This document shows positions 36,881 to 46,600 of a DNA stretch of 64,000 nt, in pieces. Position 1 is the stretch's first letter. Each line of letters opens with the position of its first letter. The notes under the pieces are model-generated. The model saw only the letters and a list, made by a program, of their open reading frames with translations. It was not told where the DNA came from and did not search any database. Made by a program: the position numbers and the translations under genes. Source of the stretch: Lytechinus variegatus (Eukaryota > Echinodermata > Echinoidea > Temnopleuroida > Toxopneustidae); assembly GCF_018143015.1 (NCBI RefSeq), contig NC_054750.1, forward strand, positions 6,493,501 through 6,557,500. The letters run 5' to 3'.

Positions 36881-37842
36881 AATGAACTCTGTCCAATTCT
36901 TGTTTAGTCTAATCCCACCAGGAAAAACTGGTCGAAAAACATTGCATGGCCAAAATACATGTACCACGCAACAAAGATACCCAAAGTTTCAGATGTTTGA
37001 GCAAAGTATTTCTAGTAGGCCTAGTTATAGTTTTGGGAAATATAAAATTTACATCAAAATGTAATAAAATGTACTTGGATCGTACAGGTTACTAATCCTT
37101 AGACGAATCAATTGGGACCAGAGATATCTGACTTTGGAGCAATTCCACCTCAAAGAAATGGTTTGCATAATATGGTCTCCAAATTGCTTTGAATTAATTT
37201 TGTTAAAGAAAGGGGGGATGTTGCCCACAGGAGAGAAGAAAAACTAATATTTAAATAGAAAAATTACAAAATGCATTTGCATCATCAATTTTGATTTTAT
37301 GGGGATATGGATGCAGATGGTGAAGGGTAAAAAGAGTGCACATGTACAGAGATGAGGGCATTCACTTTAAAAGAATGTTAAAAAAAATTCATTCATATCT
37401 ATCATTCATATAAAATAATTTTATTGCAAAAATATTTACATGATATAAATACAAGTAGGTCAAACAAAATTGAATTGAAATTAATAAGTATGACAAAGCA
37501 CATTGCTATTCCAATTATTACACTTGTGTATTTGTCATCATAATCAATTTCAAAGAAACTTTCCTGAAATATATACTGGCCCATAATCTGACCTCCAGTT
37601 TAACTTGCTATAGATGCTAAAAATTTGTTGACACTGCTCATGTTTTTGTGAATTTACCTGGTACTGCATCTTTCCTGTTTTAATGTAGAAGAAAACTGTT
37701 GTATTAATCATTTCAAGATGCTTAATGATTTGAGCCCCAAATGCCATATATTTTTTTTTTTAATCTAGTCAAGGATATTTGCATCAGATTTGACTACATA
37801 CATGTATAATTACACTACACCTATAGACAATAGTTCAATTAA

Positions 37843-38431
37843 AGTACAAGTCCATCCCAACAAAAGTTTATTTGAATAAAAAGAAAAATCAGACAAGCAC
37901 AATGCTGAAAATTTCATCAAAATCGGATGTAAAATAAGAAATTTATGGCATTTTAAAGTTTCGCTTCATTTCACAAAACACTTTTATGCACATCTCGGTC
38001 AGTATGCAAATGAGGGAACTGATGACATCACTCACTATTTCTTTTGTACTTTATTAAACGATATATTTTGATTTTCTTGTCATTGTCATGTGAAATGAAC
38101 TTTCATTCCTCCCTGAACACGTGGAATTCCATTATTTTAACATTTTGTGGTTCAGGCAAGGAGGTCCTAATCGTCAAATTCGTAAAAATTAAAATATTGT
38201 ATAATTTAAACAATAAAAAACATAAGAAATAGTGAGTGAGTGACATCATCGACTTTCTCATTTAGATGTAACTGGCTCGTTCATATAAACATTTTGTTAA
38301 AAATAAGCGAAACTTTGAAATGTCATAACTTTCTTATTTTACATCCGATTTTGATGAAATTTTCAGCATTGTGCTTGTCTGATTTTTCTCTATTGATTAA
38401 AATCAACATTTTTCTGAGATGGACTTGACCT
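37843..38431. mobile_element. TTAA-flanked miniature element, family 3, complete copy
   Basis: TTAA (37839-37842 and 38432-38435) flanks AGTACAAGTCCATCCC and, inverted, AGGTCAAGTCCATCTC. The inverted similarity is long: TTTCATCAAAATCGGATGTA near the left end recurs inverted at 38343-38362. Other copies are at 51219-51787 and 62990-63618, with a fragment at 56147-56252. It is non-coding, 589 bp. Confidence 0.85.
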
Positions 38432-38639
38432 TTAACAAGAATGTATAATATGGGCCAATATGTTTTTTTAAATGATACCCAAAGTGTTACTGATCACTGC
38501 CCAAAAGTCCTTATGAAGGATCAACATGATTGCAACCCTCGGGTCTCTCGTCCAAAATATGACTGATTTGAGGATTGCAGGTTGATCCCTAGCATTATAC
38601 TGAGGTTTCCCACTGACTTCCACACTTGGACATTTCACT

Positions 38640-39290
38640 GACGAAAAGAAAAAATTATATGGTGGTGTAGATGGTTTCAACCGACTATTTCTATTCTTAA
38701 CTGCAGCAGATAATAATCGGTCACAAACCGTTCTCACATCATTCACCGAGGCTGCAGCCACTTATGGGATTCCATCAAGAGTCAGATGTGACTTAGGAGA
38801 AAACAATGACGTCTGCATGTTAATGGAAGTTGTGTGAGGAGGTGTGAGGGGAAGTGCCATTAGGGCTACAAGTACACATTACCAGCGGATTAAGAGATCA
38901 TGAGTAGACATGTGGTGTGGTGTCACAAATATGTATTATGATTTGTTTTCTTTTTTAGAGGCAGAAGAACAGTTGAATGTAGATAATGCAGTACATATTG
39001 GGCATTAAATTACGTCTTCTTACCTAGGATCAATCAAGACCTAAGTTATTCATGGGTCAGTGGAATAACCATGGTTTGCGAACGGAAGGAAACTGGACAC
39101 CACTGCAGTTGTTTGTGCAACATGTCCTACGGCTTCAAGGTAGCAATCTTACAGCCATTCAGGATATGTTTGGAGAGCCTGCACTTCAGGAGATGGCTCC
39201 GCCAGAAGTCCTTGATCTTGAGAACCTAGTTGACGTGCCTCCTGTAGATTGCCCAATCAAAGGCAAAGTAACATTGTGAAATTCTACCAA
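38640..39290 (+). mobile_element. Fossil of an integrase-core (RNase H-fold) transposable element
   Basis: Several stretches on the plus strand match a family of integrase-core proteins found in many copies in animal genomes: TYGIPSRVRCD near 38750, a THYQRIKR block near 38876 (compare THNQRIERLW in the family), and WNNHGLRT with WTPLQLFVQHVL at 39059-39130. The order is that of the catalytic core followed by the C-terminal region. The copy is old, has several breaks and cannot be functional. Whether the parent was an IS3EU/Ginger-like DNA transposon or another integrase-bearing element is not decided here. Confidence 0.55.
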
Positions 39291-39660
39291 CATTCAGTGT
39301 TGGAGATTGTCTCTGCTGCAGAGACATTCCAGAGGTTGCAACAGAAGGGGGATTGTCCCTGTTGCAAAGAAATCCCAGAGGTTGCAAAAGAAGGAGAAGC
39401 AAGTGGCGTGGAGTGCATCACTCAAGATTTTCTAATGTGTGCTTACTTTTACAGACGCCAGTGTGGTAATGTGAAATTCTACCTACATTCAATATTAGAG
39501 ATTGTCTCTGTTGCAGAGAAATGCCAGAGGTTGAGAAAGAAGGGGAAACAAGTGGCATGGAGTGCATCCTTCATGTTTGGGATTTTGATCCTGCTGTACT
39601 CAACCCTGCAACACTGTACATTGCTTGGCAATATTTCACAGAAAAGTGGCCAAGGTAGGC
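39260..39660 (+). repeat. Imperfect duplication around GAGATTGTCTCTG
   Basis: A block starting GTGAAATTCTACCAACATTC at 39276 and containing GAGATTGTCTCTGCTGCAGA recurs at 39470 (GTGAAATTCTACCTACATTC). A third partial copy lies between (GGATTGTCCCTGTTGCAAAG, 39349). All end in AAGTGGCGTGGAGTGCATC-like sequence. It lies immediately after the integrase-like fossil. Confidence 0.6.
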
Positions 39661-40044
39661 AAGAGCATTGGTGATCAAATGAATGATTACAGTAACTCAA
39701 TAAATTGTAGAGGTTGGAGAATGTTCAAACACTGCAGATTATAAATGACATTGCTTGATGATGAAGGGTGAAAGAAGCCATCCAAAAGAAGCATGTTCAA
39801 GAAGAAGCCACACAAACGCCGAATGCATATGCCACAAATCGTACGAAGACTGGAGATGGACGGTTTAAAGTGAAGCCAAGGCAAAACATGGGGTCCGTAG
39901 CAAGGAAACAAAGACTGGGGCATCCGAACAACCGCTCTCAAAGAACAGCGGCCTGTGCCATGCTGACTGAAATGGGCAAACCCCGAGGAGGAGGTTGAGG
40001 AGTTGGTCAAGGAGGCATCCAGGGAAGAGGGGGTCCAGGAGATC

Positions 40045-41800
40045 ATGCAGGACGCCTAGCATAAGAGAAGGTGTTCTGTCCGTTACGACCGGCACACAGA
40101 ATAACAGAAGCATCTGCAGCAAGTTCAGCAGGAGACGCTCAGAGCACAGCAGGCTATGCTGCATACCTTTGATAACATACATGATGTTTTTAAAGAGATA
40201 AGAAATTGTACGCACCAGTTTATTAATGGATATCAGTAGTTATTCTGGACAACAAAACTTCCTCTGAATTATTTTAGTTTTGCATTTAACCACTGATTCC
40301 CATATATTACGACAGTAACTACGGCCTGTATTTTGAGTTACTCTTGCATAATTTTACAGCAGGCATCAAATAATTATCCAGCTATCCAGTAAGCCTTAGC
40401 AGGGCAGGCTATCATACATTTAAAATTACTGCAGAAAGAGAATGGAATAATGTTGTCTGACGTGGTTGCCAGAAAGGACGTAATCATTGGTCCCATTTCA
40501 TAAAAGGAGAGCATCAGCGTAAAGTCCCAAAACAGCATCAAATTCTCACTTGCAGGGTTAATTTTAATATTTGACGCTGGATCGTCAAATAGGTTTAAAT
40601 ATTTGACGCTGGTCATGGAGGAGCATCAAGTTGACACTGTAAAGGATTTTTCAATGTCAAGTTCATGTTAAGAACTTGCTGTTTGTAGTAAGGAGAAGCA
40701 GGTACAGACTCTCTAGGGCTTGACGCGACGTACATAAAAAAGCTCATCATTTGCAATGGTGTCTAAAGTAGTTTCCAAACCATCAGTCTTTTTTTTTGAA
40801 AGAGCGAGAACAAAAATAATGAGAATGGAAGGATATAGACCTGAGATTCCAAGTCCATAGCCCCGGATCTGCCTAACGATCGTGACCAGACTGCTTATTC
40901 ATCTGCATGTACATGCAGGATGCCTAGACGTCCAGCATAAGAGAAGGTGTTCTGTCCGCAATGACCGGCACACAGAATACCAGGAGCATCTGCTGCAAGT
41001 TCAGCAGGAGACGCTCAGAGCACAGCAGGCTATGCTGCATACCTTTGATAACATACATGATGTTTTTAAAGATATAAGAAATTGTTTGCACCAGTTTATT
41101 AATGGATATCAGTAGTTATTCTGGACAACAAATCTTCCTCTGAATTATTTTAGTTTTGCATTTAACCACTGATTCCCATTTATTACGACAGTAACTACGG
41201 CCTGTATTTTGAGTTACTCTTGCAAAATTTTACAGCAGGCATCAACTAATTATCCAGCTATCCAGTAAGCCTTAGCAGGGCAGGCTATCATACATTTAAA
41301 ATTACTGCAGAAAGAGAATGGAATAATGTTGTCTGACATGGTTGCCAGAAAGGACGTAATCTTTGGTCCCATTTCATAAAAGGAGAGCATCAGCGTAAAG
41401 TCCCAAAACAGCATCAAATTCTCACTTGCAGGGTTAATTTTAATATTTGACGCTGGATCGTCAAATAGGTTTAAATATTTGACGCTGGTCATGGAGGAGC
41501 ATCAAGTTGACACTGTAAAGGATTTTTCAATGTCAAGTTCATGTTAAGAACTTGCTGTTTGTAGTAAGGAGAAGCAGGTACAGACTCTCTAAGGCTTGAC
41601 GCAACGTACATAACAAAGCTCATCATTTGCAATGGTGTCTAAAAGTAGTTTCCCAATTATCAGTCTTTTTTTTTGAAAGAGCGAGAACAAAAGTAATGAG
41701 AATGGAAGGATATAGACCTAAGTGAGATCCCAAGTCCATGGCCCCGGATCGGCCTAACGATCTTGACAAGACTGCTTATTCATGTGCATGTACATTTACA
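40045..41800 (+). mobile_element. Tandemly duplicated 876-bp block derived from a PIF/Harbinger-type element
   Basis: Two copies (about 40045-40920 and 40916-41800, offset 876 bp) are nearly identical. The 5' part of copy 2 encodes an acidic, Gln-rich helix ending VFKDIRNCLHQFINGYQ before a stop (41113-41115). This resembles the C-terminal tail of the Myb/SANT-like DNA-binding protein of Harbinger elements. The 3' part of each copy contains CAGGTACAGACTCTCT followed by RGGCTTGAC, which reads YRLSRA or YRLSKA and then a stop where the transposase motif YRLSRARRVVENAFG would continue. The block is a relic and encodes no full protein. Confidence 0.55.
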
Positions 41801-41854
41801 TCTACAACTCAAAAAAAATCATCAAAAAAGAAGACATCAAGCAAGATAAAAGTA

Positions 41855-42118
41855 AAAGGAGAAGCAATTACAGATTCTCAAGACTCGACAAGTTGTTGAA
41901 AATGCTTTTGGAATTTTAACGAATAGGTTCAGAATCCTTCTGTGAAAAGCAATTACAGACTCTAAAGGGCTTGACAAGTTGTTGAAAATGCTTTTGGAAT
42001 TTTTGCTAATAGGTTCAGAGTCCTTCTATAAGGAGAAGCAACTACAGACTCTTCAAGGCTTGAAGTATTGTTAAAAATGCATTTGGCATTTTGGTAAACA
42101 GGTTCAGAGTCCTTCTCA
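41855..42118 (+). repeat. Three tandem copies of a PIF/Harbinger transposase motif
   Basis: Units of 86-89 bp (about 41855-41943, 41944-42028 and 42029-42118) each encode parts of NYRLSRA and VVENAFGILTNRFRILL, the hallmark of the C-terminal catalytic region of Harbinger transposases. In unit 1 the two halves are out of frame by one base; in unit 2 the first half has in-frame stops; unit 3 has further changes (TTGTTAAAAATGC for GTTGTTGAAAATGC). It is a dead, locally amplified piece of a plain DNA transposon. Confidence 0.75.
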
Positions 42119-42275
42119 CAACGTAGCACTTGAACCTAAGAAAGTTACTACAATAGTTCTGAGCACCTGTGCATCACATTACTTCCTAAGCTTACACAAG
42201 ATGGCAACTAAGGCATAGGCCTATATAATTAAAAATCATCTTGTGGAAGGCGATTAAACACAGAAGACTGATTAA

Positions 42276-42772
42276 AGGGGAAGTTCACCCTGAAGAAAAC
42301 TTTGTTGTAAAAATAGCAAAAAAAAATATAAAAAATATTGGTGAAGGTTTGAGGAAAATCCGTTCAAGAGTATGAAAGTTATTAGTGTTTTAAGTTTTGG
42401 ATTTGTGACGTCATAAACGAGCAGCTGCCCCATGTGTTATGCAATATAAAATGCATGAATTTCAAATTTTGTATGGTTCCTGATGACTTAATTTTGTTTT
42501 CTATTCATGATCGGGTGCGAAATGATTTGTCTATTGATATACAAAAGGTACAGTGAAAACCGTTTTCAATTTTTTGAGAAAATGACATTTCATTGATTTT
42601 TTACCATTCGCTATGTAGGAATGTTGCTCGCATATGACGTCACAAATCAAATAATTGAAATTTTAATAACTTCTGAATTATTTGATGAATTTTTCTCAAA
42701 CCTTTGGCAATATTTTTTATTATTTTTTCTGCTATTTTTACAATAAACTTTTTGTCAGGATGAACTTCCCCT
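42276..42772. mobile_element. TTAA-flanked miniature element, family 1, copy B
   Basis: TTAA (42272-42275 and 42773-42776) flanks AGGGGAAGTTCACCCTGA and, inverted, AGGGGAAGTTCATCCTGA. Interior blocks shared with copy A include GTGAAGGTTTGAGGAAAATC, GACGTCATAAACGAGCAGCT and CATATGACGTCACAAATCAA. Confidence 0.85.
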
Positions 42773-43424
42773 TTAAGTACAGTACCTCCCCTGATTTTTT
42801 TTTTTTGGCAACAACCCCACTTCAAGCATTAGGCTAAAAAAGTTTGTTTTTTTATTTAAATTTGATTTGGAAAAAAATGTGAAGACCAACTCTAATTTCA
42901 TTGTTTTCCCTACATCTTTCTTCTTTTATTTTTTTACTGGCGCATAATGCAATAGAACACCGTCCATATAATATTATTGAACATAGCGTGAGCAGAGGAC
43001 TCAATTTTCTGGAAAGAAACCTCACTCGCCATTTGACTACACTATATTGTTCGAGTGAGCACGTTTATGTGGGTGTGTATATATGAGGAGTTCCTGATGC
43101 ATGCACAAACTCTGTCCAAGTGGGAGAAGTCAGTGGGTTTCCCCCTATATTTAAAGGAATGCTTCAGAGGGTTGTGTGTAAGAAAAGGGGAGTAAATAGA
43201 ATTTGACATCCTATCCATGGGATTTTTCAACATAACATGTGTCTACAAAACAACATAGGGACACAAAGTCATTGGGTAACCCCTTAAATTAAAATGAATA
43301 TCAAAGAGGACTCTTATGGTGTAAAAGAAGTTACTTTCTACTTCAAAGGAGTTTCTGTTAACATCCTATCCATGGGACAGAGTACTGTCCATTGTCACCT
43401 AACCTGAAAAAATGCAGACATGTT

Positions 43425-43615
43425 AACAAATGTTCGCCTAAGTCATCCACCTGGATCGGATACGAACCACTTATCTTTTAGTTCTTCTTCACATCTTAAG
43501 GCAGACATTTTATAGAATGAGCTAACCAAGCTTATCCTGAGCTTATTCTTCACATCTTAAGGCAGACATTTTATAGAATGAGCTGACTGAGCTAATCTGC
43601 TATCTCTTAGGGTTA
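43425..43615 (-). mobile_element. tRNA-derived SINE-like sequence with duplicated A-box half
   Basis: On the minus strand, AGATTAGCTCAGTCAGCTCA resembles an A box and GTGGTTCGTATCCGATCC contains a B-box-like core. The segment GCTCATTCTATAAAATGTCT through CTTAAGATGTGAAG occurs twice, about 59 bp apart, so the tRNA-like head is internally duplicated. It lies just beyond the WDR70 stop codon, probably in the 3' UTR, in gene orientation. It is not a functional tRNA gene. Confidence 0.55.
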
Positions 43616-43668
43616 ACATGTATCTGTCGTTTTTGTCCTCCGTCCTAGTCCTAGCTAGAAATCAGTTG

Positions 43669-46600
43669 TCATTTCTTGGAGGCGGAGTCCAGTTTTGCTT
43701 TCTTGGCCCAGCTGGGTCCCCCCTCCTCCTCCTCTTCTTCTTCATCTGATTCATGGAATATGGGGTTGGGCTGAGTACTGTAAAAAAAAATAAAAAAAAA
43801 AATTCGAAGTTTGATAAAGCAGTACAGTGCATTTGTGTATTTATGTGAAATTTTAAACTAAGATGGAGTTCTCCATTTTCATCTCCTAGAGACCCAGACT
43901 ATAGATTACACATGTAACTTGAATCCTGGAATAGACTCAAGTCCTAGACTACTGAGTGTGTATACAAGTCCTGCATCCAAGTCCCAAGTCCAGGGGACCG
44001 TTCTATGAAAGTTGTCTTTCTCCGACAGTAACCATAGTAACAGTAAGAGACCATTGTCTCTCAGCCGATCAAAACCAAGGATTTCACTAAAATAGTCAGC
44101 ACTGACAATTTAGTCAGTGCTGACAACTTTCATGAAACATCCACCTGGACTTGCATTTATGGGTCTGATTGCATGACCGAGCCCAGACTCAAGCCCAACT
44201 CTTACTGAACGGACTCCCATCTCCTTCACGTACTCATGCCATCACATGACATCTACGAACCATTAGAAACCCATATTGAATATCACTCACTGTTTGTAGG
44301 CTGGCGCAATCCACAAAGGATTCTCCTCCGCATCCTTGGCATGTCTCAAGATGGCGTCCCGAGCACTGATGTTAGGATCGACCTTCTTCGTGAGGGCGAT
44401 ATTGATGGCAACGTAGCGTGACAGGGTGCTACCTCCAGCCGCGATTCGACCTCCTTGACCTGACGAGGGTTAAAAATAAGAGAAATATTGTAGACCGTTC
44501 AACAAACCTGAATCAATCTATAAAGCTGTCCCAAAACTTACCCACAACTTTACAACTGGAACATGTTCTTATTTATAATTCGGCTAGAAATGGATATATA
44601 ATTTAGGCAAGAACAGATCACCGGTTGTGTGTAGTATTTGTAACTTATAAACACCTTCATGAAATACCACCCATTATCTGTGGCATTTCGTTTGACTACA
44701 ATTCCTAGGGCCAATCTTACAAACCATAGGGTTATAAAATGCATGTTTGTTCAAAATATTTTCTAGATATGAATGCATATTCATAAAATCTTTGATTTCT
44801 TGACAAATTGGTGTGTTCTCCTTTGTTTACAAAGGACATTTTGCAAATTTCCTGTAGAAAAAATTGACACTGATGGATTTCCATAGAGTTACGATTGATT
44901 GGATCAATCATAACTCTTTGTAAGACAGGGCCCTGAAGTTCAATAAGTTTTAAATCCTAACATAAGTGTGATACATGTCAATTACAGATTCGTGTAGACA
45001 GCACCTAAAATGTCTTAATCATCACTTTCCTATTCACATGCTAATATGCTACAGTGTACACAGAAAACTGAGTCCGACAGCCCAGGAGGTTTATTCAACC
45101 GAAAGCCGGACAAGCAAATGACCCCATAGCTGGATGGCATGGACCTTGAAGTTTACAAAAATGCATTGCTGCCGGGTTCTATGCGTGGTCTTCCCTCCGA
45201 AATGACGTAATATATGACGTCACTACAAAATGGCCCTATTTCACCATTTTTCAGACATTGTACACATATCAAGAAGTCAAGGGAGAATATCTCAGCCAAA
45301 TCATGCTTGTTTTGTATGAAACTTGCACAATGTATTGTTCGAGTAGTGCACAAGAGATATGCAAAATTTCACGAACAGAAATTATTGTTTACATATGCAA
45401 ATTACGTAATGAAATTTGCATATCATTAGTTTTGGAGATTTCTCGCATAAAAAATTGTCAAAAATCGATTTAGAAATTTATTTTCTTTTGTAGTGTACTT
45501 TATTTGATATTTTTTCTCTCAAGCATAATATCATTGTCTTTATCTATATCTCTACTTTAAGAAAATATATAACAGTAATTGAAAAAGACATTATAGACTG
45601 TGATTTCAGCCCCCTTTCCAATATGGTGCGCACGTAGAAATTGTGCGTTTTTGGCCTATTTTCACCATATGGCTGAGGTGTGCGAACGATATGCCTACTT
45701 TATTGATGTTTCCTGCATTTTGCATGATATTAAATCTTCCAAACAACATATTTTCTTATTCATTATGTCTCTGGTGATCAATCAATGATTTCAGCAAAAA
45801 TTGATTGCCCACTGGGCACTCTATAGGCTACGTTTTCAGCCTAGTTTTCAACAACGAACCTATACAATGTAAGACTGCATCGTTGTAGTCGAGTCGGATA
45901 AGAGGTTCCTGTACATGTGTACCATCAAAATATTTTTCACTCAATTTTTCAATCAACGTTTTGGTATTTGTCTAAACTGTCTCGTTAATGAATCTTGATG
46001 TTCCCTTCCCAAAATCGTGTCCAACGGGGTTCAAAATTGATATCTTTGGCGGCCCTCTTGGACTTTTTAAAAATGAAAATATATTATTTTAATATTTTAT
46101 TGCACAGAGTCAGACAATGGGACAATCTTTTAATCAATACGCATTTCTCTATGATTGGGATAGTAGAAATCGATTTAATTCGTTTCTGATGATATATTTT
46201 GAAATAAAATTTATCCCGAAATGGGCATGATTTTGGTCAAAAATTTGCATGTGCATTGATATCTATCTGTTCAATCCTTAACATCAACAACTATTTCAAA
46301 ATATCAGCATTCGACACGAAAGAGGATATAATATACCGATAATACTGTAACGCTTCATGACAATATGTATGTCTTTATTTGCTTAGTTAAAGGGCAAATA
46401 CCATTATTACCCATTTATTGGAAAATATGCCACTTTGGAGCCCATATTAAGGCAAAAAACGTTTCTGATATGGAATAAAGCCACTTTCATTCTTTTTAAA
46501 CTACATGGAGATAAGAAGGGTAGAGTTTCCTCTATCTGCTACTAGCATACTGAAGCATACCCCTTCAGGGAGCGTCGAAATCACCCACCCTTTTTCATAT

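Larger units (their letters stand above)
33589..37842. other. ALG2 3' flank and intergenic region
   Basis: No coding sequence was recognised. A polyadenylation signal AATAAA at 33769-33774, 180 nt after the ALG2 stop, is the likely mRNA end. Hairpin repeats at 35566-35728 and 35841-36013 and a CAT-rich microsatellite at 36600-36880 are the only structured parts. Confidence 0.5.

Noticed and set aside
38468-38761. 97-codon minus-strand open frame
   Set aside because: It is antisense to the integrase-like fossil, whose plus-strand reading matches a known family.
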